A DNA stretch of 64,000 nucleotides from Charina bottae (GCA_023362775.1 JALMGJ010000002.1:109933981-109997980); one strand, 5' to 3'; positions 19,953-32,127 are shown, counted from the stretch's first letter. Made by a program: numbers and translations. The notes: a model not told the origin generated them from the letters alone.

Positions 19953-21407
19953 ATGGAATCGGTAGAGGCAGCGGAAACTATCGAAGTAGCCGGACCCAGC
20001 TCGTCAGGTGCCCAGATGATGGAGGAAACCCAGCGAGCGGAAGCACTCTCTACCGAGACCAACGACAGGCGGGAGGGAAAGAAATCCCAGAAGAAGGAGG
20101 TAAATAAAACCCCTATCCTCCTCAATACTACCAAGCCTAAATTGGCGGGATGGTCCGTCGCCGTTGGTGAAGGGCTGGAAGAGAAAGTGGGGAAACCTAC
20201 CAAGAAGAGGGTCACCCCAACCCAGCGCATCGAGGTCCTGGAAGACCAGATGGCACATTTGAGCCTAGAAGTAGGAACTATGAATAAAAAAATGGACTCT
20301 ATGGGGGCGGCCATGGAAAAACTACTAAGAAACCTAGAGGGACTCAGAGGGATGGAAGTGAGCCCGGCACCCTCAGACGAGGAGGAGGAAATCGTATAAT
20401 TTAGTGGGGAAAGTGACGAGGGGGAGGAGGAAATTCGCCCCTACAGTCGCCCCTACAGTCAGCTACCCTACAGCCAACCGCCTATAACCCCAACCTATGA
20501 CCACCGCAGGACCTCACTGAGGACCCTCGCTCCAAGTGGCATAGGCGAGTTAATGATGAAATTTGATGGAGACCCTAAGAAACTAGCATGCTTTTTAACG
20601 CATGTACAAGGGTTTATGGGAGAATTTGAGCATACCTTTTGAATGGAGGAGAGTAAGGTGCGGTACGTCTCCAGTTTTTTGGAAGGGGAGGCGGGCGACT
20701 GGTTGGTGGCTCTACATGATAGTGGGGCCCACGAACTGATGAACTTTAAGAAGTTCATGTATGCCCTTAGGAAGAGATTCGAGGATATGCTATCAAAAAT
20801 ATCAGCAAGGGCTCGAATCCAGAACTTAAGACAAGGCAACAGGACAGTAGCGGAATACGCTATGGACTTCAAAAAGCTTTTGTCAAAATTACCAGCCTGG
20901 CCTGAATCATTTAAAATAGAACATTTTCAATATGGACTGAGACAGGATCTGATAGAAGTGGCAATAGAAAGAGACGACCCTGGAACACTAGAAGGGTGGA
21001 TCCAGCTAGCAGGGAAAGTTGAAAGTAGCAAAATACAGCTACAGAATATCAGGACTTTCCACTCCATGCGGAAGAAACAGGGAAATTCCTTCACCCAACC
21101 CCGCAAACCCACAAAGCAACGGAACTGGGAAGAGGAGAAGGAACGTCGCACAAAAGACGGACTCTGCTTCTGTTGAGGGAAAGAGGGACATAGGATAAGC
21201 AATTGCCCCCAGACCAAGGCTAATTCTAAGGAAAAACCCTCCACAAAAAAGATGCCAGATGACAGAGGAGCCAAAACAGTGCCTGCAAAATACAAAGGAG
21301 CGGCGGCAGCAACCGAGGAGAGAAGGAGCGAGCAGTACCGGGACACCGATTCTGACACCTCAGAGGACGACTTCGAGCCGGCGGGAAACGACAACGGTCT
21401 GTTCTAA
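19953..21407 (+). pseudogene. Gypsy gag, three in-frame stops
   Basis: One frame of about 485 codons from MESVEAAETI to a TAA at 21405-21407, interrupted by TAA at 20397-20399, TGA at 20640-20642 and TGA at 21174-21176. The first segment ends with a coiled-coil-like stretch (RIEVLEDQMAHLSLEV). The middle is a capsid-type Retrotrans_gag region (SFLEGEAGDWL, then FEDMLSKI and RTVAEYAMDF). A nucleocapsid zinc knuckle follows, and the third stop lies at the position expected for its second zinc-binding Cys. The C-terminal tail is Asp/Glu-rich. In a live element gag forms the particle that packages the RNA. Confidence 0.88.
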
Positions 21408-21418
21408 AGTGCGCCGCA

Positions 21419-22102
21419 GGACAGGCCTTCAACACTGGGTGCAACGGGGGGGATGGCGTTCCCAAATGCCCCACAATGAACATCAAGGTAAAGTTACAAA
21501 ACTTGGATGGGAAGGGACAATTGTGGGGGGTGGCCATGCTGGACTCTGGGTGCTCCAGATGTCTGATGCACCCAAAAGTGGCAACCAAACTGAAACTTAA
21601 ATTGATCAAAATGAACACACCCATCACGTTTTGGCAATTGGATGGGTCGGAAATGAAAGGTGGCCCAATTGAATATACCACAGAAGACATACAAATGTCT
21701 GTGGGGACTCATGTAGAGACATTATGATTTGTCGTAGCACCTATTGCAACACGACACATTGTGCTGGGGCTTAAATGGCTCAAGAAAAGAAACCCCCGAG
21801 TGGACTGGGCATCTGGGGAAATGGACTTTTTTGATGGGACATACTGTACAAAGCGGTTGTGGAGACGGCTGGGGCAAACGATCTCGAATGGGGGGTGACA
21901 GGCACGGAGCAAGGGGGGATGGAACAATGGGAGGAGGACCAAGACCAGGAGAGTGGCACGCTCCTGGACACAATCCCGGAGAAATATCTCTCCGTAGCTG
22001 AGGTGTTTAGCCAAAAAGAATGAAGAAGAACCCCCACACACACACAGACTATCAGACGCAACGGTTGACCTCATCCCCGGGGCACCCTTTCCCAAACCCA
22101 AA
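21419..22102 (+). pseudogene. Gypsy protease region, disrupted
   Basis: The pol frame (position class of 21476) contains the aspartic-protease-like motif AMLDSGCSRCL near 21536, followed by a TGA at 21725-21727 and then the IVLGLKWLKKRNP segment, which in this family closes the protease. From about 21890 to 22050 the frame shifts at least twice. Family proteases cut the polyprotein. The link between this frame and gag, which ends in another frame at 21407, may have been a frameshift or is obscured by decay. Confidence 0.75.
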
Positions 22103-23467
22103 ATGTATGCGATGACCCAGAAAGAATTGGGTGAACTACACAAGTTCATTGACAAAAACCTGGCAAGGGGGTTTATAGAACCCGCAAATTCGCCCCTGGC
22201 AGCCCCTGTCCTCTTTTGGAAAAAGAAAGACAGTTCCCTACGACTCTGCACAGATTACATGGGGTTAAATGCCATTTCCGTAACAAACCAGTACCCACTT
22301 CCACTCCTGAAGGATATGCTAGCACAATTGGCAAAAGGCAAAATTTTCACAAAGTTGGATGTCAGAGAGGCATATTACCGGGTACGCATACGGGAAGGGG
22401 ACGAATGGAAAACGGCATTCAACTGCCCATTGGGTCAATATCAGTACCGGGTTCTCCCATTCGGAATAGCGGGGGGACTGGGCATCTTCATGCGACTGAT
22501 CAATGAGGTATTGTATGAATTTCTCTACCAAGGGGTAATTGTGTATCTAGATGACATTTTAATCTTTTCCGACAGCCTGGAGAAGCATACCCGATTAGTC
22601 AAAAAAGTGTTAGAGAAATTGCTAGAGGCTAAACTATATGTCAAATTAGAAAAATGCGAATTCCATAAGGATAGCTTGGACTTCCTAGGCTATAGAATTT
22701 CACACAAGGGTATTGAAATGGACCCGGGGAAAGTACAAGCAGTGTTAGAGTGGGAACCCCCCCGAACCCACAGACAACTCCAAGCGTTTCTCGGGTTTGC
22801 GGGGTTCTATAGGCAGTTCATTCAGGGGTTCGCACAGATCGCGCTACCCCTAACGGACCTATTAAAGACAAAAGGAAAGGGGACTAAAGGGAAATTACCC
22901 AGTAGCAAAATAATTTGGACCAAGGAATGCCAGGAGGCATTCGACAAACTCAAGGCTCTGTTTACAGAGGAACCCATTCTAAAACACCCGGAAGTGGAGA
23001 AGCAATTCATAATTCACATGGATGCTTCCCACAATGCAATTGGCTCGATATTACTACAATTCGATGATTCCAAAAAACTGAGACCATGTGCTTATATTTC
23101 AAAAAAGTTCAGCGAAACGGAAAAAAGATGGCATGTTTGGGAAAAAGAAGCATTCACAGTTAAACATGCCCTAGACACATGGCAACACCTGTTGGAGGGG
23201 GCGACCATACCGTTCCAGGTTTGGACAGATCATAAAAACTTAGAGGCGCTCAAATCTCCCAGAAAACTGAATCACAAACAACTGTAGTGGGCTGAATATT
23301 TTAGCAAATTCAATTTCACCCTACAGTATTTCCCGGGGGGAAAGAACCTCTTGGCAGACGCATTATCACGCCTCCCCCAACATGACGGTAAAGTCGAGGA
23401 GATCGTGGAAATGCTCATTCCCACTCAGACGTGCACACTGACACAGGCAGTTGACCTACCAAACCAG
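22103..23467 (+). pseudogene. Gypsy reverse transcriptase and RNase H
   Basis: A long frame (22103-23287, 394 codons) carries the RVT_1 domain: KKDSSLRLCTDY, KLDVREAYYRVRI, the catalytic YLDD at 22544-22555, and the connection region with FLGFAGFYRQFI. RNase H starts at IIHMDASHNAIGS, with WTDHKNLEAL near the end. A TAG at 23285-23287 breaks the frame; the same frame then continues to the LADALSRLP segment until the nested solo LTR at 23473. This is the best-preserved part of the element. Confidence 0.92.
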
Positions 23468-23472
23468 AGCAA

Positions 23473-24643
23473 CTGTCCTGTTCCAACTTAATACAGAGAC
23501 TTGAATTGCTTAACAGTTTTTATTAAGTACTATCAGATCAATTGGGTGGCAGGCTCCAAGATAATCTTCTTCTGTTATAAGGCACAGTACTGTATTCTAC
23601 TTCAATCTGATGGGTTTTGGGATCTGGAAACAATACAACAGGACAGGAACAAGGCAAGACAACACAAGCAAGACAATCAGTAGAATCAAGAATAAATACC
23701 AGACTGGTTCTGGGGATTAACTAGCAAGACAACTTACACAACTACTAATCTACTAGGTGGTAATTACATCAAGAATTAATTCAGGCAATGTACAGTTTAA
23801 CAAGAACAAAACAGACAGTTATGGTTTTTTGTCAAAGGTAGGCAAGGCTGGATTAGGAGGAAGGTGGGAAGGACTGGGTATTTTAAAAGGCTGGATGGGT
23901 TTTAATAGGAAGGAATGGGAAGGGTTAATGAACTGGGTTGTTCTGAAGACAGGTAGTTGGGAGCTTGATAGAAGATCCTCTGCTGTAACAGACTTTCCAA
24001 TATTTGAGGTCTGAGGCAATTTAGGGTCAGAGTAATTCAGCCCAGCAACAGTATGCTGTTTGACAGGTGATAAGCGGTCTTTGTTTTTAACACCAGGGGG
24101 AAATAGCCGGAAGGCACTGGCGAGGCAGCAGCAGCGGCGAAGGAAGACAGCCCAGAGACAGATCCGTCAGCGTAGACAGGCACGGAGGGAAGCCACGGCG
24201 TTGACGCTGAGGCAGCAAGGGAAGCAACTGCAGAAGGAGTCTCCTCAGAAACTGCGACAGAAGACAGCTCCGAAAGGTAAGGAGAACTGGTTGATCGGTG
24301 GATCCGAGGGCTGGAGTTAGTCTGAGGATGGGGAGGGCTAAAGAGATCGTTTAAGCAGGGCTTCTGTGGTGTGAGCTGCTGTGGAAGAAGTCTGGAGCTG
24401 AAGGTATGTGGTACTCCTGAAGAACAGTTGTCCCTGACAACCTGTTCTTCGTTGTTTCCCCCTTTTATACTTTGTATCTCGCGCTGTTCGAATGCAGCAG
24501 CCAATAGGCACGCTGCATTCTTGGCTCTTTTTTTTGAAATTGAGTTCAACTCTGCTGCAACGTTTTTATCGTTGCAACAGAGTTTTACCTTTTACCTTTT
24601 CCTGCTGCCAGACTTGGCCTCTTTTGACCAGTCCTTCCTAACA
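23473..24643 (-). mobile_element. Solo LTR nested in Gypsy element (copy 2)
   Basis: A 1171-bp block in minus orientation: on that strand it starts TGTTAGGAAGGACTGG and ends GGAACAGGACA. A perfect 5-bp duplication gcaac (23468-23472 and 24644-24648) flanks it. TATAAAAG lies on the minus strand near 24468 and AATAAA near 23524, giving an R region of about 0.9 kb. Its 3' terminus and overall plan match the solo LTR at 652-1661. Because it sits inside the Gypsy copy, it is the younger insertion. Confidence 0.85.
24037..24549 (-). other. Open frame within nested solo LTR
   Basis: A 170-codon minus-strand frame spans the TATA box and the start of R. The part after the TATA box is rich in Ser, Pro and Ala (SSVAVSEETPSAVASLAAS). 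Composition and position resemble the frame in the first solo LTR, but I cannot demonstrate homology by eye and recognise no domain. Confidence 0.25.
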
Positions 24644-24648
24644 GCAAC

Positions 24649-25125
24649 CAGACTGATAGGCTTGAGGGCAATTTGGCGCTCACCCGGAGCAAATCCAAAG
24701 AGGCAGGGGAGAATCCCTTCGAATCCAAACTACGAGTGGAAACATTGGTAGACACATGGTGGGGGGAGAACAAGCACACGTTAACCGAAAGCAATGGACT
24801 GTGGTGGAAGGAAGGAAAGGTATATGTTCTGGAAGGGTTAAGAAAAGGGGCTTTAGAGAAAACACACAACCACAAGACGGCTGGCCACTTCGGGTTTGTC
24901 AAAACATTACACCTAGTCAGAAACAAATTTTGGTGGCCAATGCTGCGCAAGGACGTAAAAGAATATATAGCCTCCTGCCCAGTATGCGCTATGGCAAAAC
25001 GAGTAATGGGGAAACCCACAGGACTGCTTCAGCCGGTAGCCAACCCAACGCAGCCATGGAAACAAATTGCCATGGATTTTATTGTGGACTTACCCGTGAG
25101 CAATAAAAAATGGCGATCTGGGTAG
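24649..25125 (+). pseudogene. Gypsy integrase, N-terminal zinc-binding part
   Basis: Coding resumes after the nested LTR. The 24673-25125 frame holds the HHCC zinc-binding region (HNHKTAGHFG, then CPVCAMAK) and the first Asp of the catalytic core (MDFIVDLP). It ends at a TAG because of a frameshift in an A-run near 25105; the remaining integrase continues in the next frame. Confidence 0.88.
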
Positions 25126-26144
25126 TCACTGATCTATTTTCCAAACAGGCCCATTTCATTGCTTGCAATGGGATTCCGAATGCCCATAAACTCGCCAAAA
25201 TGTTTATTCAACCTATCTATAGAGCCCACGGTATGCCCGAATGCATAATAAGTGACCGCGGCAGTACTTTCACCTGCAAATTTTGGCGGGCATTCCTGAG
25301 ATTAATTGGTTCCGGACAAGGATTAAGTAGCGCGTTCCATCCGTGCATGGATGGATTGTCTGAACGCCTTAATGCAATACTAGAACAGTACCTGAGATGC
25401 TACATAAGCTATCAACAAAATAATTGGGCGGAATTATTGCCATTTGCGGAAGTAGCCTACAATAATTCCATTCACCAAAGCACGGGGTTTTCGCCTTTTA
25501 AAATTGCGACGGGGCAGGATTTCGTAACCATCCCCAAACTCACCCTGACCCAAGTAACAGATGGGACCACCTCATTATGGGCGGATGAGTGGATCGCACG
25601 AATAAAAAACAATTGGCCGGTCATGGAGAAAACCCTCCAGGAAGCTAAGGAGAACTACAAAAAATATGCTGATCGAAAACGGGTGGCTGAATGGGAGCTC
25701 AAAGTAGGGGACAGAGTGTATTTGTCCACCAAAAACTTGCGCTCCACACAACCAGCTAGAAAACTTGCCCCAAAATTCATTGGGCCGTTCCCTATAATAA
25801 ACGTGATTAACCCAGTAACGGCCAAACTGCAACTTCCCAAATCACTGAAACGTATTCACCCAGTATTTCACATCAGCTTGTTAAAACGGTACAACACATC
25901 ACAGTGGCACCCTGAAGTGGCCAAGCCGACACCAGCAATAGTCAATGGGGAACCACATTTTGAAATAGACAGAATCCTAGACTCCAGACGACATAAAGGG
26001 CAGCTGCAGTACCTAGTAAAATGGCAACATCTGCCAATTGGGCACAAAGAGTGGGTAGACCAGAAACACATGCAAGCCCCAACATTAGTTAGAACCTTTC
26101 ACAAAGAGTTTCCAGACAAACCTCGGAAAAAACAATCGAATTAA
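25110..26144 (+). pseudogene. Gypsy integrase core and chromodomain
   Basis: A 344-codon frame. The core shows the second Asp in IISDRGSTF near 25250 and the Glu in DGLSERLNAILEQ near 25360. A GPY/F-like block (KLAPKFIGPFPI) follows near 25765. The C-terminal 60 residues form a chromodomain (FEIDRILDSRRHKG, then YLVKWQHLP and EWV, about 25958-26070). In chromoviruses this domain steers integration towards marked chromatin. The ORF's first Met is an artefact of the frameshift; upstream integrase lies in the other frame. Confidence 0.92.
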
Positions 26145-26245
26145 TGCATTTTGTCGTTACAGAAATAAGACAGCAGGAGGTAGACAATGTAAATACGTGT
26201 GGAACTCACGAGGGGAAAGGGGGGATGTCTCTTGGACGGGCAGCA

Positions 26246-26609
26246 TGTCAGAGTTCTGGCAGACCTCTGCCATTCAGACCAGATGGATACGTGCAGGAAG
26301 ACACGATGGGATAGACACATAACTGACAAGCTAGCGCGGACGCAAGAGCTACAGTAACGAGGTGCGAAACGGAACGCATCAACCCAGGAAAGACTGTCTG
26401 AGTACTCCGGAGCCAAGAACTACACACCTCAACTTCAAAAGGACAAGGGGGAGGAATGCTTAAATGTAATATGCCATGCCATACCAGTTCATTCACGTCT
26501 TTGTTCCTGTTCCTGTGTACCAAAATAAATCCTTTTACTTCTAAGCAGCCAGTGTCGTGGTTTCTTTAGAGAAAGGGACTTTTGGACATCGTTGGGAGCA
26601 GTCCTTACA
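26246..26609 (+). repeat. Gypsy 3' LTR
   Basis: 364 bp, matching the 5' LTR apart from about six substitutions and a shorter G-run. A purine-rich tract (aggggaaagggggga, 26211-26225) lies about 20 bp upstream and not directly against the LTR. Confidence 0.95.
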
Positions 26610-26614
26610 AGGCA

Positions 26615-27183
26615 ATATAATCTGAAAAAAATGATAGCAGTCATGTCCTGAAAAAATAAGGGATCAAAGAGAAAGCAATATTACATATCAACAGAGGAAA
26701 AAGGAGATGCAACAGCTTTTGCTTTTTAAATCTGAATCCAAAAATATAAATCCCTAAGAAGGACAGAAAGTACTTTGTGATTGCTTTTGCTCCTAGAATT
26801 GTCTTCCTGTGAGATGTCTAATCAGCACATGCAGTGCAGAAAGGATGTGGTCCAAACAATGGTACCGTCCTGCTGTTATTGGGGAACACGACCCCTCTCT
26901 CTTCATCAAGCCCCCACTGGTTGCACAATGTTGACAGCAGACATTTGCAATTATGGCATACATTTGGGCTAGTGCCATTTTATCTTTGAGTGCGGAAGCC
27001 TCATTACAGCAAGGGAATATTGCTTCAGAAATGGCAGTTCAAGTGTTTTGGGGTTTAAGGAATGGTCTGTCCTCAGTTTGGAAGAAATGTCTGCTTGGCC
27101 CCACCTCATAGCTCCTGGGCATATTACACAGCAGGTCCTTCTTTCACTCTCCATTCATCCACTGTAGAAACCTGCCAGAACAG
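26615..27183. other. No clear feature
   Basis: Non-coding flank between the Gypsy element and the CR1 tail. The upstream part of the CR1 fragment may extend into it, but no boundary is visible. Confidence 0.35.
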
Positions 27184-27530
27184 TTGGGAAAGCCTGAATG
27201 CCGAACTGCTGGGGATCGGATGATAGCACTCTTCCAAACCTTGAAGGGCTGCCATAGGGAAGAGCGTGTGTATTCATTCTCTTTAGTGCCTGAGGCTCTG
27301 CCAAGAATCAATGGGTGGAAGCTTTACAAAGAGCAAAACAAGGAGGAATTCCTGACTGTGAGAACTATTAAACAGTGGAATAGTTTGCCTCCTGGAGTTG
27401 TGGGTCCTCCATCTATAGTGTTTTTCAAAGAAATGTAGGACAGCCATTTGTCTGGAAAGGCTGAATATTCCTGTCCTGGACAGGGGGTTGAACGAGAAGA
27501 CCTCCAACCCTATAATTCTATGATTCTAAT
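27184..27530 (+). mobile_element. CR1 LINE 3' fragment
   Basis: An 84-codon remnant ends with TVRTIKQWNSLPPGVVGPPSIVFFKEM, resembling the CR1 ORF2 C terminus. It is followed by a 3' UTR that closes in ataattctatgattct (about 27510-27526), the diagnostic CR1 8-mer-type tail. The 5' limit is uncertain. Confidence 0.7.
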
Positions 27531-28137
27531 ACACAAAAATTACAGGTCACGAATATATAGTATGGAAAGCAACAGAAGTTTGCTACAATGAAGTTTTGAG
27601 GGTTTTCAATTTTGTTTATATTTTTAGCAGCTATCCTTCACTTCTTATTTATTTTGTGAAGTGGGGAGGTATGTTTCTTCAGTCAGAGACCTGGCGGAAC
27701 CTGAAGGCCCAGGACAAGACACTCAGATATTGGCCAGCTTGAAGGAATAGCAAGCAAGCATTGTTTGGCAGGTTTAGATTCAAAGATTTGATCATGCAAA
27801 TAATCAAAATACCTCAGATCAATATTGTGTGCATTTTAAAATGGATTAAGAAGGATTTGGGAGACAGAAAATCTGGTCATTTGGAACCTCAAGGTGAGCA
27901 TGACTCTAAATGCAAAGTAACCTAAGAAGGAATTCCAAAATTGTCAACTGTTTGTTTGTCTTAAAGAAATTAAATAAATAGTTTGCCTTCTTAGCCTTTC
28001 CTTCATTTAAAACCACTTGTATGAAGGAATATGAACAAAAATACCCATAAGAATATGCCCTATTAATTTAATATGCTTAATATAAAATGTAAAAAATAAA
28101 GTGTTAAACAAAGTCAACATGATTAAAGTGGGGGGGG

Positions 28138-28202
<65 letters not shown>

Positions 28203-30037
28203 TATTATTGCAATTTATGCCACCTCTTTCTGTTCTAAGACACTCAAAATGGAATTGCACTGATGTGATAGAATACTAAGACAGCATTCTGGCAAAAGCT
28301 ATCTATACTCTTCCCTGCCATGGAATTCTACATTACATAGGACAGGCTTCCTGAATTTATGCCCCTTCCAGATTTGTGTATTTTACTTCCCAGAATCCTT
28401 GGCAATGACCACGCTTGCTGTGGAATTCTGGAAGTTGAAGTCCAAATATCTAGAATACTCTTAGGCTGTGGAAAGCTAATCTAATGTAAAACAGACGCTC
28501 CACTTCTAACTTTTCCCTTCTTCAGTGCACTGAAATTGGCACAATAGTTCAGTATGAGCGTAACCCAAGAACAAGCTTGGGAGCCCAACTCCCTTCTTCC
28601 CTTAGGATTCTGCTATTGCTCAATTGAAATACAGCACACACAGGGTGAGACTTTCCTACTCCTATTTTTAGGGTTGGATAAATTTGCTCAATTCTGTTCT
28701 TCTCCATTTTCATTCTTAATTTCCATTTGACCTGTTTCCTTATGACTTTGGATTGTTTTTTTTTCTCAAAACAAATATAGTCTGTAAGAATATTATATTC
28801 ATTCTCCCGTGGTTTCCTTGGAATATATGCATTTTTATGAGCACTTTTGGAGTTGTGGACTACTGTATATTAGAATATCTGCATTAAAAATGCAGATTTT
28901 TAGCATATGAGTGTGCTACAGTTCACATCTACTTTTGGGAAGTTCAGATTGGGTCAATTTGCATCACAATGTGAACTGAAGAAATTTCTCACCTGTCTGC
29001 AGAAACTTGCATATTGTTTCACTTTAACCCTTGTAGACCTTGCCAGATAATATATGTTGAGACAAGGTGACACCATGGGAATTTATAATGGGAGTTAGTG
29101 ATCTCTGGGAACATAAGACTCAGCTATAAAGGTCCAAGTTCAGCTTTTGATCTTCCTGGTGTCTTGTGCTACGCAGATTCTGAACATGTTCCTGATCACA
29201 GATCTAAATACTGTAAGAATTAGTGGTGCATATACAGTATCTCTGTGAACAGATATTTGGTTCCTTTAGATAGAGGCACTATCTGAATGGCATTCAGGAG
29301 TGAAGTGAAAGAGTTTGAAGATCATCGTAACTTCCTTGAAGAATTTTGAACCATCAAAGAGTTTACAAAATAATGACTGAGCACTATCCATCTTTCACAT
29401 CAGCTAGGAGGCAGACCCAGATTAAAATTGAAACTAAATGTGCAAAAATGCAGAACTAATAAAAGGAAGCACTTATTTACTCAATTCATTTTAAACTGGA
29501 ATTTGCCATAATCAGATGGGATGACAGACACCAATTTAGATGATTTTTAAAAAGGGCCTGGATAAAGTCATAGAAAGTTGGGATGTCAATGATTACTAGT
29601 CTTGATGACTCTTTACAGCCCCACAATTACAGACAACCCATGTTAAATACTATTTCAGAAACTGTCATCTTGTCTACATTTGTGAATTTTCAGTATGGCG
29701 CTGAATGCTGAATGAGTTCTTGGTCTGATCCAGTAGGGATTATAGGATATATTCTAGGGTACCCACCCCCAAAGTGTACTATTGGCTTAATAATTTTTAT
29801 TTTATTAATTGTATATTTGTTACTTATGTAAGGAGCTCATACAACATACCTGTCCTTTCAGTCTTGTCCTCACAAAAACCCTGGAATTAGGTTATGCTGA
29901 GAAGTAAGAAGGCTCAGGTCAACTGTCTAAGGACCCTGGTTTTTGAGGTCCTAACACAGCATTATGGGCCATAATAAAATATAGATGATAATGTCAAAAT
30001 AATTATTTTCTGGATAATCTTTCTGCTGGCATATTAC
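27531..30037. other. Intergenic, mostly unannotated
   Basis: Holds a G-run plus (GA)n microsatellite (28130-28199) and, near 28340-28470, an old imperfect inverted repeat around cttcccagaatcc/ggaattctggaag that resembles a degraded MITE. No gene is visible. Confidence 0.45.
28130..28199. repeat. (G)n(GA)n microsatellite
   Basis: Ten G followed by about 30 uninterrupted AG units: a long homopurine tract able to form triplex DNA. Confidence 0.95.
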
Positions 30038-30530
30038 TATATATACTCGAATACTGTATAAGCCAGGGGGTACGACGGCTCAGCAGTTAAGACGCCAGGC
30101 TTGTCGATCAGAAGGTCGCAGGTTCGGAGGTTCGAAACCCTAGCACCGCATGACTGAGTGAGCTCCCACACTTGCCCCAGCTCTTGTCAACCTAGCAATT
30201 CGAAAGCATGCAAATGCAAGTAGATAAATACGTACCACTTAGGTGGGAAGGTAACAATGTTCCGTGCACATCATGCCGGCCACATGACCGCAGAAGCGTC
30301 TTCGGACAATGCTGGCTGTTTGGCTAACAAACAGAGATGAGCACTGCCCCCTAGAGTCGGACACAACTGTGTGGGGGAATCTTTACCTTTACCTTTACTG
30401 TATAAGCCATCCGTGGATAAACCAACCCTTGAATTTTTAATGAAAATGCCATGAAAAATGCACCACATTTTTCATGGTATTTTGGTTAAACATTTGAGGG
30501 TCGGCTTATCCATGGGGATATATGGGATAT
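30038..30530. mobile_element. MITE-like repeat, split by a SINE
   Basis: Starts with atatatactcgaatactg and, after the SINE, ends near gggtcggcttatccatgg. The tatactcg...taagcc ends resemble those of the 99-bp element at 30555-30653, suggesting a Tc1/mariner-like family. Confidence 0.45.
30066..30396 (+). mobile_element. Sauria-type SINE, full length
   Basis: Plus orientation with the complete tRNA-like head (ggctcagcagttaag, then ggttcggaggttcgaaacc as the B-box region) and a BovB-like tail ending cctttacctttt-like. Perfect 13-bp duplication actgtataagcca at 30053-30065 and 30397-30409. Confidence 0.95.
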
Positions 30531-30554
30531 ATGGTTACTTTTTAAAAAGAATTA

Positions 30555-30653
30555 CTGTATATACTCGCAGATAAACCCACCCATGCATAAGCCAACCCCA
30601 GTGTTTTGTATTTTGGCATCTAAAATTCTTGGCTTATCTGTGTATATATACAG
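30555..30653. mobile_element. Small MITE with TA target
   Basis: 99 bp with inverted ends: left ctgtatatactcgcagataa; right, on the other strand, ctgtatatatacacagataa. TA dinucleotides flank it at 30553-30554 and 30654-30655, as in Tc1/mariner insertions. Confidence 0.65.
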
Positions 30654-30660
30654 TACTTAT

Positions 30661-32127
30661 AACTGACCACAGTCTAGATCAGACTGTTTCTTAAGCACCA
30701 TGACTGGCTTAAGAAGCAATTCTAAACTGCATATCTCACTTGCTAGGGTCATATTTCTTCTGTCAATTATAGGGAAATTCACTTCTTCCAGAAGAGCTGC
30801 ATTCCCCACTAAACTCATTTTTGTTTTATCTTGATTCAGCTTTAGCCTAATGATCTCATACATTTTAAATGATAATTTTAAATTTTAAATTATCTTTCTT
30901 TTGGCTGGCCATAAATGTGTTTAGCAGAGTCTACTTTCCTGCATTTTTTTCAATGGAGCTTATTTTTATTGCCCGTGTTTAGAGGATAATTTTGTCCAGA
31001 GGGAATCAACTTCTGTAATGTATTGGTCTTTCAAAATATTGAATGTCATTCATACAATTGAAACCCAACTTCAGGACTAAGTGTGATCTTATTTTTATTA
31101 ACTCAAATGAAAGCCTTGTTCAGTCTGGCTTAATCCTGTTCATAGGAGTGCTATCTCAAAGCTTCAATTCATTCTCATTTCTCAGGAAGGAAGAAGTCTA
31201 AGGTTTCTTCCTTATGGCTAATTTAAAATGGCATCCACCTATCCTTGAGCCCATAAGTGTGATGCCACTGAATGATGATATATTTATTTATTGTATGCAC
31301 TGCATGTTAAAGAAAGGATCTAGCTTTGTTAACCTTTAGTCTCACCATATATCACTAGCTCTTGTTCCTTTTTTGCCTGCCACTGGTGATAAAATGTCCA
31401 AAATGTTTTTGCCCAACAGCAGATAATTCACACAGGGAGGTTTTGAAAACTTTTATTAATCAACAACTCAGTTACAGGAATATTAATGAATAAAGAAAGT
31501 TACATGAATATGCCACAGATATATCATACGAAATGCATTCAAAGCTATCTTTGTTGTGACTACGGAATTCACTGGTGGGCAAAACCACTTTGGCAGGCAA
31601 AAGGGGAATAAGAGCCATGTCACCAACCAGCAGAAACATATCCACCAATTGCTTTCCTTAATATGGGCTGGGGCAGGAGAGTGGATGAGTTTTGATGGAT
31701 GGTTAGACCAATAGTTTAGCCACCGGACAGCACTCACTCCAGGTTTTGTCTAACAGGTGACAGGCTGCTTATCTATAGGACACATGACTTCTGGGAAGCT
31801 GGATTAAGAATGATGGTAATAAATGTCTAAAACACCCCAGAACATTGCAGAGACATTAAGACTTTGAAGCACAAACTTATCTCAACAACCTCTTTTTTCT
31901 GCCATGATGTTACCTTCATCTGAGTCCCAGTCCATACCTGAGGTAGCCTTAAGTTGTTCTTATTTATTCCAGTGTTAAAGTAGTGTTTTCCATCTGCCCC
32001 AACATTTTTTGCTGTTGGTACAATCTGACATGCTTCATTAGCCACTTTAAGCTGGTGTGGGTATGGTCTCTTCCCTTTGGTCTCTAGGCACTGTCCTCCA
32101 GGGCCATTCTTTTTGGGCAGTGGGAGA
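30661..32127. other. No recognised feature
   Basis: Intergenic sequence. Short open frames (for example 31483-31737) show no motif. Confidence 0.4.

Larger units (their letters stand above)
19472..26609 (+). mobile_element. Gypsy LTR retrotransposon, Tf1/sushi chromovirus type
   Basis: Two LTRs (19472-19839 and 26246-26609) bound a gag-protease-RT-RNase H-integrase-chromodomain order and are flanked by a perfect 5-bp duplication aggca (19467-19471 and 26610-26614). The LTRs differ by about six substitutions, mostly CpG transitions, and a G-run length change. The coding region has three in-frame stops in gag, a stop in the protease region, several frameshifts in pol, and a 1.17-kb solo LTR nested near the RNase H/integrase junction, so this copy is dead. 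The chromodomain and the self-complementary primer site place it with the vertebrate Tf1/sushi group. Confidence 0.95.

Noticed and set aside
30066..30396. tRNA gene at the head of a SINE
   Set aside because: The A- and B-box-like segments belong to the SINE promoter, with no full cloverleaf, and the unit is flanked by a target duplication.
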